A stretch of DNA of 34,804 bases from Ophiothrix spiculata. Its lineage: Eukaryota > Echinodermata > Ophiuroidea > Amphilepidida > Ophiotrichidae. Both the position numbers and the translations under genes were made by a program. Shown one piece after another: positions 19,876 through 30,549 of the stretch. The DNA lies in the NCBI GenBank assembly GCA_000969725.1, contig JXSR01S005313.1. One strand, written 5' to 3'. Numbering within the stretch: the stretch's first letter is position 1; every line of letters starts with the position of its first letter. The notes below the pieces were generated by a model, which was not told where the DNA came from, did no database searches, and was given only the letters and a program-made list of their open reading frames with translations.

Positions 19876-20850
19876 AATGTGTTGTTAACATGTATATACA
19901 TATAAATATTATATGGCATTTTGATGGACAATCATTTTTGCGTGGATTCAAAGTGAGTAAATTGCTCAAACCTACAAATTTTGTTGTGGCCTGTTTTAAA
20001 TCATGATTTGCAAACATTGCATCGGGAAAAAAAATAAACCAAGAGATAGCGATATACATCAAAGTCTTAAATAATTGGAGAATAGAATAGTTAGTAAACC
20101 AATACATTTGTAATGAGTGTATTTGATTTTTTGTAGTACAAATTTATCAGATTTGCATAGAGTACACAATTTGTGCAACAATTTCAAAATCTTATGTTCA
20201 CCTACATTTTTTTCTTTTACAAAAGTCTTTCAAGTTTGAGGAGTTCATAAGCGTTCACAAGCAGACAACTTTAAGAAAAGAAAATCTAATGGATTTTGCA
20301 TTTTATTTGCTGATTTTAACACCACTGAAGGAAGTAAATACAGACGTCAACAATTTAAAGTACTTTGCAATATTCAATAATGACAAATTTTTGTCTGTGT
20401 TTTTTATTTCCACTTTGAAATAAGGGAAAGGAACGTTTGAGTTATATGGAAAATCACATCACAAGTGATTGACATTCAATTTGTGTCGCATGAACCCTTT
20501 TACAACTTGCATTTGTCATAATATGAATTACAGATAGTGCTTATTTTACATACAAATGCTAAAATACGAATGTCATGAATGTGTTGGAGTAAGTCATTTT
20601 GCCATAATGCTACATGGGTTCAAATGTTCAACTAATGTTGGATGCATCAGCTATAGGCCTAAGTACATCAAGCAAGGAGGGGATTTTTTCTTTTTCTTTT
20701 TTTTTTTGATGCAAGGCATCAAACTTTGTGAAAGTATCTATGCCACAATCACTGACAGACAAATGATGTACTAGAATTTAACTCATTTTGATGAAAGCCT
20801 TATGTCAAATTTGCCATTTTTTATTTTAGTAAACATTTATCATGAATGCC
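19876..20850. other. Unassigned AT-rich region
   Basis: A T-rich run lies at about 20684-20708. Minus- and plus-strand ORFs of 72-77 codons have no recognisable motif. No gene called. Confidence 0.35.
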
Positions 20851-20931
20851 AGTCTTTTTAGTGTAGTGAGTTCTGTAGAACATAACAACAGAGTCGTTTT
20901 AGTGTTGTGAGTTCTGTAGAACATAACAACG
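20851..20931. repeat. Two-copy 41-bp tandem repeat containing GTTCTGTAGAAC
   Basis: Copies at 20851-20891 and 20892-20931 share GTGAGTTCTGTAGAACATAA. The core GTTCT-GT-AGAAC is a short inverted repeat. No function is inferred. Confidence 0.88.
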
Positions 20932-21289
20932 GTACTAACAACTGTATCGGTCATGCAGATAATATTCAAATGCATCCCTGCTTACTAAATCAATGAAGCA
21001 GTGTCATATAGGGACAAAATTGAACAAGGTGTTTTTTAAGATAAATTTGTAGCCTTTTGGCAAAGTTGTAAGCTCCTACTTATTTCTTATTTTGCTATGA
21101 CAGCACAAATATATACAATCCAATTATTTGCTAAAATGAGAACCATGTAGCATGGATGACAGCACCTTTTTGCCACTGTTGTACACTATTGCAGAAAATC
21201 AGAATGATGTGCCTGTACTTTTCCAAAGGTATTTCATCAAAATTCTAATCTGGATTTGAGTACAGCAAGGTACCATCAAAAACTTCACC
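20932..21289. other. Unassigned AT-rich spacer
   Basis: Nothing recognised. Confidence 0.35.
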
Positions 21290-21408
21290 TGGGACCCGAC
21301 CCTAACTCACTAACTGGGACCTGACCCTAACTCACTAACTAGGACCCGACCCTAACCCTAACCCTAAACATACCCTAACCAAAACCCTAACCCTAACCTA
21401 ACCCTAAA
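21290..21408. repeat. Interstitial CCCTAA tract preceded by a 25-bp tandem repeat
   Basis: Three 25-bp-spaced units (starting 21291, 21316 and 21341) read GGGACCYGACCCTAACTCAC. The third runs into CCCTAACCCTAACCCTAA with interruptions (21350-21407). CCCTAA/TTAGGG is the usual animal telomere repeat. The tract could be a short interstitial telomeric sequence, or it could have grown locally from the CCCTAACTCAC monomer. The smooth transition from monomer to hexamer favours local growth. Confidence 0.8.
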
Positions 21409-21524
21409 ATTTTGGATGGGACCTAAAGTATACTTGGTCCATTCTTCCTTTTGCAATTGGACATTTCTGACGATCTAAGTTGAAGTAGACTAAAATGATT
21501 TGTATGCCTAATAAGAGTAATATA

Positions 21525-21698
21525 CAGTGGAACCTCGTTAACACAAAATCACTGGGGCCAAAGAGTTTAGTTTTGGTTATCAGGATTTTGTGTTATCCAA
21601 CTGATTTCACATAGGAAATCAATACTTGGGACCCAACAAACATTTTGTGTTATCAGGGTTTTTGTGTTAACAGATTTTGTGTTAACAAGGTTCCACTG
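21525..21698. mobile_element. TA-flanked MITE with CAGTGGAACCTCGTTAAC ends, pogo/Tigger-like
   Basis: The left end starts CAGTGGAACCTCGTTAACAC and the right end, reverse complemented, starts CAGTGGAACCTTGTTAACAC. They differ at one base in the first 26, and TA is present directly outside both. CAGTGRAACCTCG-type ends with TA duplications are characteristic of pogo/Tigger elements of the Tc1/mariner superfamily. The 174-bp copy has no ORF. Inside, TTTTGTGTTA recurs four times, suggesting it is built from repeated end motifs. The ends are well preserved, so it is relatively young. Confidence 0.85.
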
Positions 21699-21930
21699 TA
21701 TTGTCCATACAAAACCCAATGCTTGTAATGTATTTTAGTAATCTTATGCAGCATTCTAAAAACACCAAGAAAAGAGGTTGAGTAAAAAAGGTTTCTTTAA
21801 AAAGAATAAGAAAGAGGATTTTCAAAATGAATTTATTTCCAAGTTAAGTTTCAAAATGTAAAATCTTCAGTAGCATGAGGTATTGGTTCCGGGAGTGATG
21901 CATTTGCAAAGAGAGATTTTTTTCCAAACA

Positions 21931-22160
21931 TATCACAAGTTGTGATATTCAAAGCAAAAGCTGGATTCCGTGCACATCTAAAGTTGTCACAAATAAATAC
22001 ATCATATTCTGTGCCCCAAAGGCAGAATCTGCATGGCGTGTATTCCTTTCATAAACTCCAGTTTACTTTCACTTTTCATCCGTACCATCGGTTCATGTTT
22101 GTCCGTTCTTCGCATAGAATCTTGATGTAGATGCACACAAATATCCCACATGCCCCTTGG
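21931..22160 (-). pseudogene. Copy 1 of the array frame, frameshifted
   Basis: Counterpart of the open frame at 23715-23996. It retains MRRTDKHEPM through the CDNFRC motif at DNA level, but one extra base after GCCTTTGGGG shifts the frame, and the fourth cysteine codon is TTT. In the first 34 codons after ATG, 4 of 6 differences from copy 3 are synonymous. Confidence 0.35.
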
Positions 22161-22877
22161 CTACTAAGACTGGCAGCTTTTATCAATCAAGACATACATC
22201 TGATCCTCTAAAAAGTTTGGCAGAGTTTCTACTTGTCTGTTTGTTTCCTTCATGCCTGTCATGGACTTGACGATGTCTGTTATTGGTAGTATTGGCTGCT
22301 TATTTATATTGGAAATACAAGGAGAAAAAGTGTAGACATCTATATGTGATACGTATACATTGAAAGGTACGTTATTGCGGTAAATTGTGAGAGCTGGCTT
22401 TCTGATGTTGAAAATGACTGAAAAATGTCAGGAGGTTGATTTTAAGGCATGGTAAAATTTGGGTTCCTTGAAGTATATATTGTCAACATATAAGTGTGCT
22501 TAGTATGCTGATTTATCAAAAATATGAAAATTTGTGAGAAAGGTTTCTTCAGCTAATTTTCTAGAGAATTTTACAAATGTTTGTGAAAATATCTAGGCTT
22601 GGGATTCTTTTCATAGAATCTTATAATGTAGCAATCTAAGGTACAATGTCAATAAGCCAGTTGGGTGATGGCAGTTTTATACTGGTACGAAGTTTTGGGT
22701 ACAACCCTTCAACTGGTACAAGGCAAGAGCAAGGTACACAAGGATAGGCAGTAGAGAAAAAAAAGTCATTTTGAGGAAGTAGTCTTGTTAAGAAAATATT
22801 GTAAAAATATTTATTCCTATTTTTAGATGCAATATGTAGTAGAAAGTGATTATTTGCACAGAGTAAATGTTAGCCAC

Positions 22878-23085
22878 ATATATTACAAGTTGTGACATTC
22901 AAGCAAAAGTTGATTCCATGCACATCTAAAGTTAAAAGTATGGTGTCCCATGCCCAATGGCAGAATCTGCATGGCGTGTATTCCTTTCATAAACTCCCGT
23001 TTTTCATATGTAACATGGGTTCATGTTTGTCCGTTTTTCTCATAGAATCTTGATGTAGATGCACACAAATATCCCACCTGCCCTG
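22878..23085 (-). pseudogene. Copy 2 of the array frame, deleted
   Basis: Counterpart of the same frame. It lacks several codons around the SESK segment and has lost the CDNFRC region by deletion/substitution. The CxxC end remains as TGTAATATATGT followed by a stop. Confidence 0.35.
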
Positions 23086-23714
23086 AGGCTACTGAGACTA
23101 GCAGCTTTTAACAATCAAGACATACATTTGATCCTCTAAAAAGTTTGACAGAGTTTCTACTTGTCTGTTTATTTTCTTTAAACCTGTCATGGACTTGACA
23201 ATGTCTGTATAGTAAGAGTGGTAGTATTATATTTGCTGCTTATATAAATCAGAAATAGTTGGGAAGACAACCAACTAGACATTTGGAAAGCAATATGACA
23301 AGTGGTATATTTGTATCATTTTCCCTGATATTAGAGTTGGATACATTACAACCAAAGAAGAAAATGAGGTTCTGAGATTTTTTTGCTCTTTCAAACCAAT
23401 TATCTTCAGTTGTTTGGAGAATTATCAAAGAATATCTAAGAAGATGATATTATTGTTCCTATCGTTAGAGTTGAGTTTAAACAAAACAAGTTTATATTGG
23501 AAGCACAAGATTTTTGGAAATACTTTTGAATGGTAGTACAGATAGGTTATAAAAATTGGAAATAGATGAGAAGAACATTTAGTGAAAAGTTCTGTTTTGA
23601 TACTTATTTCTCTTGTACAGCATCCTAGGAATACTGAAATAGAAGTTTAACTTTAAATATGTTGAAAAAAAAAGCAATTGAAAAAAAAAAAATATCTCAA
23701 GTTAACTTTAATTT

Positions 23715-23996
23715 TTACACATCACAATCAAGAGATAAGTTTATTTTGCAAAGGATGGAATGTTTTCCGCACATATCACAAGTCGTGACATTCAAAGCAA
23801 AAGCTGGATACCGTGCACATCTAAAGTTGTCACAAATAAATACATCATATTCTACACCAAAAGGCAAAATCTGCATGGCGTGTATTCCTTTCATAAACTC
23901 CAGTTTACTTTCACTTTTCATCTGTACCATGGGTTCATGTTTGTCCGTTCTTCTCATAGAATCTTGATGTAGATGCACACAAATATCCCACCTACC
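23715..23996 (-). CDS. Copy 3 of the array: open minus-strand frame with C-x4-C...C-x2-C motif
   Basis: The frame is open from about 23996 down to 23715; the first ATG is at 23955-23957. The product includes MRRTDKHEPMV, SKLEFMKGIHAMQILPFG and then CDNFRC, 12 residues, CDMCG. Four cysteines in C-x4-C-x12-C-x2-C order resemble a small zinc knuckle, with the second half (CDMCG) like that of RanBP2-type fingers; this is a resemblance only. A CAG just upstream (followed by GGTAGGTGGG) could be a splice acceptor and an AG is kept there in all copies. Upstream, the same frame is interrupted by TAG TAG. Differences from copy 1 are mostly synonymous in the first 34 codons, suggesting past selection. 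Family unknown. Confidence 0.3.
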   Translation of the reverse strand, partial: GRWDICVHLHQDSMRRTDKHEPMVQMKSESKLEFMKGIHAMQILPFGVEYDVFICDNFRCARYPAFALNVTTCDMCGKHSILCKINLSLDCDV

Positions 23997-24635
23997 CTGT
24001 GGCTACTAAGACTGGCAGCTTTTATCAACCAAGACATACATCTGATTCTCTAAAAAGTTTGGCAGAGTTTCTACTTGTCTGTTTGTTTCCTTTATACCTG
24101 TCATGGACTTGACGATGTCTGTTAGTGGCAGTATTGGCTGCTTATTTATATTAGAAATACAGGGAGAGAAAGTGTAAACATCTATATATGTGACGCATAT
24201 GCATTGAAAGATACATTATTGCGGCAAATTTTGTGAGTTTTTTGCTTGCTTAAGTTGAAAATGAGTGAAAAGGTCAGGAGGTCAATTTTGAGGCATGGTA
24301 AAATTTGGGTTCCTTGAAGTATATATTTTCAACATATCAATTTCCTTAGTATTTAGATTTATCAAAAATAATGAAATTTGTCAGAAAGGTTTCTTCTAAT
24401 TTTCTAGAGAGTTTTACAAATGTTTGTGCAAATGTCTGGGCTTGTAATTCTTTTCATAGAATCTTATATATGTTGAAATCTGGGGTACACAAGGATAGGC
24501 AGCAGAGCAAAGTAAGGACATTTGAGGAAAAAGTCTTGTTACGAAAATATTGTATAAGTATTTATTCCTGACAATTTTAGGTGCAATATGTGGGAGAAAG
24601 TGGTTTATTTGCCAAGAGTAAATGTTTTAGATACA

Positions 24636-24865
24636 TATCACAAGTCGTGATATTCAAAGAAAAAGCTGGATTCCATGCACATATAAATTTGTCTAAATAA
24701 ATACATCATATTCTACACCCAAAGGCAGAATCTGCATGGCGTGTATTCCTTTCATAAACTCCAGTTTACTTTCACTTTTCATCTGTACCATGGGTTCATG
24801 TTTGTCCGTTCCTCTCATAGAGTCTGGATGTGGATACACACATATATCCCACCTGCCCTTTGGCT
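24636..24865 (-). pseudogene. Copy 4 of the array frame, disrupted
   Basis: Counterpart of the same frame. It reads through GIHAMQILPLGVEYDVFI and then hits TAG where copy 3 has the first cysteine codon, because of a small deletion. The fourth cysteine codon is TAT. Confidence 0.35.
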
Positions 24866-25000
24866 ACTAAGAATAGCAGCTTTTATCAATCAAGACATAC
24901 ATCTGATCCTCTAAAAAGTTTGACAGAGTTTCTACTTCTGCATTGTTAAAGTGGTAGTAGGTAGTATTGGCAACTTATATAAATCTAAAATAGAAAAAAA

Positions 25001-25619
25001 GCTTACATATTTACATTGAAAAAAAAATGCAATGATATCATTATTTCAAGACGTCCAAGCAAGTTAAACCTGCAGGGAAAAAGACATTTCTATGTAGTTT
25101 TATGTTTTTGACTCTTTGTAAGAGGGGATGGATTACAATAACGCCCATAATTGAAATCATCTTTTTTCTTGATTCTGCGCATATAATTTTTTTGGTGTTT
25201 CGGACTACGCAAAAACTTTACTGAAGCATTCACAGTAAAAAAATTTAAATTGGCAAATATCAATCCTCAATAATACAAAAACCATGGTGTTCTACTAAGA
25301 AGCGTGCCATATTTGCAAATTTGTATTAAGCTAATCTAATCTAAAAGTTTATTCTATCGCATTCAATTGAGAGTCTTTCCTTTTCATTCAAAATCCCATC
25401 GACAGTAGCAGTAGCCAGGAGTTGTCTTGGAAGGATTTGGAACCCCAAAGTGGAACAAAATTGGACCTTACCCCTCTACCGCTTTCACATCAGGAAAAAG
25501 GCACTTTTGGGTCAATTTGCAGGAAAAAGTGGACCTTCTTGGTATTTTTGCCAATTCACTACACAACACCACACCCACCACTTACCCAGGCTATGGATTT
25601 GCAAGCAAGTCACTCCGAT
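25001..25619. other. Spacer with a possible dispersed-repeat phrase
   Basis: AAAAAGGCACTTTTGGGTCA and AAAAAGTGGACCTTCTTGG (25495-25545) resemble the ggacctttt phrases near 4200. The plus-strand ORF of 120 codons (25422-25784) is low-complexity, starts in this phrase and continues into the duplication; it is not supported as a gene. Confidence 0.35.
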
Positions 25620-27785
25620 ACATTTACCAAATCAATCTTTCCTACACAAATTAAATCTATACATGTCAGCCTTTCTTCAAATTCAAATCTCATTAATAAC
25701 CAAGTCGTTCTGACACATTTGAACCAAAATAAATCTGTCGAACAACACAAAGTCATAGACATACAGGCCCATACTCTGGTATAAACCAGATTACACACAA
25801 TACTTTAAATTGACACCAGACTTCAAGTTGAAAGTGGATTGTGAATGCAGGCAAAACAGTGTAGGACGTATCAATAATGCAAAGTAACACCGCGTCCCTG
25901 ACTATGCATACGTTATAACTTGTGTTGACTCCAAGAAACTAGGACTACTATTAACAGTTTTACAATTTAAACAAGCACTTATTTGGATTAATATCATATA
26001 TTGAATTCAATTGATTACATCATATAATATTACGGCTATTTCTGACGTATTACAAATCGTATTTTTTGCACTTACAAATATTTTTTTTAGCATGACAGTC
26101 ATTGAGAATAAAGAGACAAGTTTTAAATCCATCTGGTACTAGAAGTAACCAAGAAAGTGAAGTTACAAGATGATTTTTTGAATAATGTAAATCAGGGTAT
26201 AGAAAAAAATAAACCTTTCTGGGAACTTTAATAGTGCTGATGAGAATTTTCTGTGAGATTTATAAAAAAATGCATGACTTGCTCTAAAAATCGCTTGTTT
26301 TTGACAGTAATTTGACATTCACTCCAAAATTTGGGTCATTTATTTGTATTTCATCATTCAATATTGCCAGAAAAAATCATCAGTCGTCAAAATTTTTTGT
26401 TAGTTTTTTACTTGATATTATTATTTTTAAACTTACCAATTTTTTTCTGGGACTTCAACCTTTTTTCTGGGAATGGCGCGGCCACGTTACCACGGATTTC
26501 GAAGCCCTGATGTAGATCTTGTTGACACTCCCAAGGATGTTTCTTTTTTCAAAAATGTTCAATCACAAAATGGATCTATACATTTGAAACATTATATATA
26601 TATACTATAATCATACCTTCAAACAAAGCGGAATAATTAGACTTTTCCCAAAATATATAAACATGCATGGTTAAAAGTTGGAAATAAGAAATCCCAGCTA
26701 ATGTCTTTAGCCGTAATGCCCAAACATTTACAAGGTTATTTTTATGTATCTTCTATATAAGGACACAGTACATATGAAATTTGGTATCATTTTAAAGCTT
26801 GCTCTTTACTCTATAATTTTAGCACCAGCTTTGTTGCATAGCTCTCATTATATGGTATTTATGCTCATTTAAACATAGACAGGTTGAATCCAAAAATTGA
26901 AACCAGAAAATAAATTCAGGGCTGAAAGAGTTAAGGACAGACATGATTGGGTCATAAAGGGGGTGATTTTACCAAGATATTAAACCAGGTTATATTTTAA
27001 TCTGCAAATTCAAATGCACATTGTACCTCTCAAACCCTTAGGAATGAGTATTAAATACCTGAATATCAATAAAAATGCAAATATTTAAGGAAAAAAATCA
27101 TGTATTTGAAAAAGTAATCTGGGTAAAAACACTTTATTAAAACATACATGATTTAAAAGAAGAGAAAAAGTTACAAGTCAAAACATTTATAATCAGATTA
27201 CAATTCTTTTTCAAATTCAATTAACTAATTTTGAGTGATTTCAAGCAGAAAGGAATATCTCTAAAGATTTCTGAAAAACAAAATAAAAATGAAAGATTTA
27301 ATTTCACAGCAGTTGCACAAGGAACAATCATATTTGTTACAATCTTTCACATGAATTCATCACAAGTTTTCAAAAAATGCATTTTTTTCTGATATTTTCA
27401 AATATATTTAGAAATAGATGACACAACATTTGACAGAAACTGTTTTGCTCGATATCTGAGATCACAGAGTTTCTGCTCTGATTGACATCAGTAAAGTTAC
27501 AAAACCTGTAAAAATGTGAGGAATAACAGAGATAAAGCGGTGTCACAAAGAGAGGATTTCATCGTAATTGTCACCCAAATATCAAGACTCATGACTGCAA
27601 CAAATTTTATTGGATTTCACTCAACTTTCTTTTGACAAATCAGATGTCAATATTTCAAGAAATGAAATGAAAAAGGGAGTTTAGCTTGTCAGAAAAGAAA
27701 TCTGATTTTTTCTTCAGTGAATGACATCCTACTTTCATATTTTGTGTTTCAGTTTGGGGAAGATGCTAGAATTTACTACTGTACG
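25620..27785. repeat. 2-kb direct duplication, left copy
   Basis: Matches 28010-29640 in the same order and orientation, starting near CATGTCAGCCTTTCT and ending near CATATTTTGTGTTTCA. The last 0.8 kb (about 26940-27770) is the best conserved. The left copy has two segments missing from the right copy, about 26194-26536 and about 26745-26930. An internal repeat of about 80 bp with AAGTCRYTCYGMYACATTT is found twice at its start. A plus-strand frame YTQYFKLTPDFKLKVDC is open in both copies but has a TAA in this one and mostly non-synonymous differences, so it is probably not coding. Confidence 0.9.
26437..26506 (-). other. Possible short minus-strand exon in a GC-rich patch
   Basis: On the minus strand a CAG (26507-26509) precedes 70 bases that contain GTGGCCGCGCCATTCC. 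They end at a consensus splice donor, G then GTAAGT (26431-26436). The patch 26470-26540 is much richer in G, C and CpG than anything within a kilobase. It lies in the segment absent from the right copy of the duplication. In one frame it reads GFEIRGNVAAPFPEKRLKSQ. No homology recognised; splice sites this short arise by chance. Confidence 0.2.
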
Positions 27786-28009
27786 ATACTGTGACTGGCA
27801 TAATATCATGTAAAGTGTTATTAAAACTTATTCAGAGATTGTATTGCATATTTATGGATTGTTTCAATAATCTATCAAATTATGGCTATTCTAAGATGTC
27901 GGTGGTCAAATGTATCTGTATTATTACCTTGATATCTAGTACCATCTTTGATGTTTCCTCTATGATAAGTTATAAAGAGTGCTACCTAAGAAACCAAGTA
28001 TTATTAAGC
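27786..28009. other. Spacer between the two duplicated copies
   Basis: No gene recognised. A 116-codon plus-strand ORF (27791-28141) spans it and enters the right copy; it has no motif. Confidence 0.35.
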
Positions 28010-29640
28010 AAATTAATCTCGGCAAGTTTATTCAGTTACTTACACATGTCAGCCTTTCTAAAAATTCAAATCTCATTGACAATAAAGTCGTTCTGCCACA
28101 TTTATACCAAATCAATCTGTCAAACACACATAAAGTCATAGAAATGGAGGTCCATACTCTGTTATGGACCAGATTACACACAATACTTTAAATTGACACC
28201 AGACTTCAAGTTGAAAGTGGATTGTGAACGCAGGCAAAACAGTGTAGGACGTATCAATAATGCAAAGAAACACCGCGTCCCTGACTATGCATATGTTCAA
28301 ACTCGTGTAGAATTCAAGAAACTAGGACTACTATTTGCAAGTTTACAATTTAAACAAGCACTTATTTGGATTAATATCATAGATTGAATTCGATTGATTG
28401 CATCATATAATATTACGGCTATTTCTGACGTAATACAAATTGTATTTTTACGCTTACAAATATTATTTTTAGCATGACAGTTATTGGGAATAAAGAGACA
28501 AGTTTTAAATCCATATGGTACTGGTAGTAACCAAGAAAATTAAGTTACAAGATAATTTTTTGAATCATGTAAATCTTGTTTCTTTTTTCAAAAATGTTCA
28601 ATCACAAAATGGATTTATACATTTGAAAGATTATTTAAATCTATTTACTATAATCATACCTTCAAACAAAGAGGAATAATTAGACTTTTCCCAAAATATA
28701 TAAACATGCGTGGTAAAATGTTTGAAATAAGAAATCCAAGCTAATGTATTTAGCCCTAATGCCCAAACATTAACAAGGTTATTTTTCTAAAGACAGATAT
28801 GATTGGGTCATAAACGGGGTGATTTTACCAAGATATCAAACCAGGTTTTATTTTAATCTGCAAATTCAAATGCACATTGTACCTCTCAAACCCTTAGGAA
28901 TGAGTATTAAATACCTGAATATCAATAAAAAATGCAAATATTGAAGGGAAAAAAATCATGTATTTGAAAAAGTAATCTGGGTAAAAACACTTTATTAAAA
29001 CATACATGATTTAAAAGAAGAGAAAAAGTTACAAGTCAAAACATTTGTTATCAGATTACAATTCTTTTTCAAATTCAATTAACTAATTTTGAGTGATTTC
29101 AAGCAGAAAGGAATAGCTCTAAAGATTTCTGAAAAACAACGGCAAAATAAAAATGAAAGATTTAATTTCACAGTAGTTGCACAAGAAACAATCATATTTG
29201 TTACAATCTTTCACATGAATTCATCACAAGTTTTCAAATAAATGCAATTTTGTTCTGATATTTTCAAATATATTTAGAAATCAATGACACAAAATTTGAC
29301 AGAAACTGTTCTGCTTGATATCTTGAGATCACAGAGTTTCTGCTCTGATTGACATCAGTAAAGTTACAAAACCTGTAAAAATCTTGAGGAATAACAGAGA
29401 TAAAGCGGCATCGCAAAGAGACGATTTCATCGTGATCGTCACCCAAATATCAAGGCTCATGACTGCAAAAATTTTATTGGATTTCACTCAACTTTCTGTG
29501 ACAAATCAGATGTCAATATTTCAAGAAATTAAATGAAAAAGGGAGTTCAGCTTGTCAGAAAAGAAATCTGATTTTTTAGTGAATGGCATCCTACTTTCAT
29601 ATTTTGTGTTTCAACTTAGGGATGGCGTGCACTTTAATAC
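28010..29640. repeat. 2-kb direct duplication, right copy
   Basis: Counterpart of 25620-27785 minus two segments. In the 3' half, a minus-strand frame of 60 codons (29264-29446, beginning with TTG, not ATG) reads protein-like (GDDHDEIVSL and NFTDVNQSRNSVISRYQ). In the left copy it is shifted by two single-base differences, so it is not called as a gene. Confidence 0.9.
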
Positions 29641-29803
29641 TACTGACACCAGATTTGAGTTACAAAACACACATTGAACAACAATGGATTTTATGTCAAA
29701 AACAAAAATTGATGTTTTTACCATTTTTGGCTTTAGAGGACATTTATTCAAAATCTCCATTGATCACTTTCCGCTTGTTTCGCAGGAGCAACCCTCAAAT
29801 CAT

Positions 29804-30273
29804 TAAGGTTTCTGAATATAAATGTCGACATAAAGCATATCTCGACATGTCGACATGAAATCTCATTTGTCGACAAAATTGGGCAAGTAAAATTTTATAA
29901 AAACTTTTACGTTTAATTGTCAATTGATGGCTGTTTATTAGCAGGTTAGCTTAAAGTATTGCATGAATAATTTAATGCTTATTAGTTGCTCCTCATTTAC
30001 AATTGTTTTTTAAAGTTATTTACGATGGTTCACAACAAAAAAGTTACAAAATATCAATTTTATATCATCCATATTGTCCTACACAGAAAGGACTAGTACA
30101 TTACTATATTATAAGTATAAGTCTAAAACGGTTCATAAAGCTTATTCAAGCAAGTTTGGTTTTTCCCTAAAACACCAACTCTTTGATATCAATTTTATGT
30201 CGACATTAGTCGACGTCGACAAAAAATTATTGCGACATGTCGACATGAAAAAATAGGCTCGACAGAAACCTTA
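29804..30273. mobile_element. Non-autonomous hAT-like element with 8-bp TSD and seven GTCGAC sites
   Basis: CAAATCAT is found at 29796-29803 and again at 30274-30281. The 470-bp element begins TAAGGTTTCTG and ends with its exact reverse complement CAGAAACCTTA. Just inside the ends are GTCGAC motifs, three within about 70 bp of the left end and four within about 75 bp of the right end, several as the palindrome ATGTCGACAT. An 8-bp duplication with short inverted ends and repeated subterminal motifs fits hAT-type transposons, where such motifs bind transposase. The tip itself is not the common hAT consensus. No ORF is present. Confidence 0.85.
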
Positions 30274-30277
30274 CAAA

Positions 30278-30549
30278 TCATGTAGCATTGAACTTGAAAA
30301 TCTTCTTACATTGACTAAGACATGGGTAGTCATGGAGTGATCCCTGTGCACTGTGTATATGAGAGGACAAGTGTCTCCTCATATCAGGTGGAAGATGACC
30401 CGTGGTTACTGTTTTGTATGTTTCACAAGAATAAAGTCTAATTCCATTACTACCTCTGACATTGATCATGGGGAAACATTGTTTTATAAGTCTAGCAGCT
30501 GCCTTGTCCCTTGTTTTTGCGTCTACTGATCCCACAGTTGTACTCTGTT
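30278..30549 (-). CDS. Zinc-finger-like minus-strand open frame, probable exon or exon relic
   Basis: Open from after TGA (about 30551) to TGA at about 30278; there is no ATG at the start, so it would be an internal or terminal exon. The product contains RLYSCETY, then DMRRHLSSHIHS, then YPCLSQCKKIFKF before the stop. DMRRHLSSH has the helix and His-x3-His of a C2H2 finger, with the second cysteine replaced by Tyr (C-x2-Y). YPCLSQCKKIF has the start of a next finger (Y-x-C-x3-C-x-K-x-F). This suggests a degenerate C2H2 zinc-finger protein. A diverged copy lies at 31250-31400. A possible acceptor is AACAAAACAG upstream. Which protein it belongs to is unknown. Confidence 0.35.

Larger units (their letters stand above)
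21885..25000. repeat. Four-copy tandem array of about 0.9-kb units arranged as two dimers
   Basis: A block that includes TCACAAGTYGTGA, TGCATGGCGTGTATTCCTTT, TTCATGTTTGTCCGTT, GATGCACAC and CTAAAAAGTTT appears in the same order from about 21930, 22878, 23770 and 24636. The sequence after copy 1 (22300-22780) matches that after copy 3 (24155-24550), and copies 2 and 4 share a leader containing GAGTAAATGTT. So a dimer of about 1.8 kb was itself duplicated. Copy 4 is 3' shortened. Each copy carries the minus-strand reading frame described in the next entries. Confidence 0.88.

Noticed and set aside
25422..25784. 120-codon plus-strand ORF
   Set aside because: Low-complexity product, starts in a dispersed-repeat phrase, overlaps other open frames, and its counterpart in the right duplication copy is not maintained.
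25790..28390. Plus-strand frame YTQYFKLTPDFKLK shared by both duplication copies
   Set aside because: The left copy has an in-frame TAA and most differences between copies are non-synonymous, so coding constraint is not supported.
29264..29446. 60-codon minus-strand frame in the right duplication copy
   Set aside because: No ATG, and two single-base length differences shift the frame in the left copy although the DNA is otherwise very similar.
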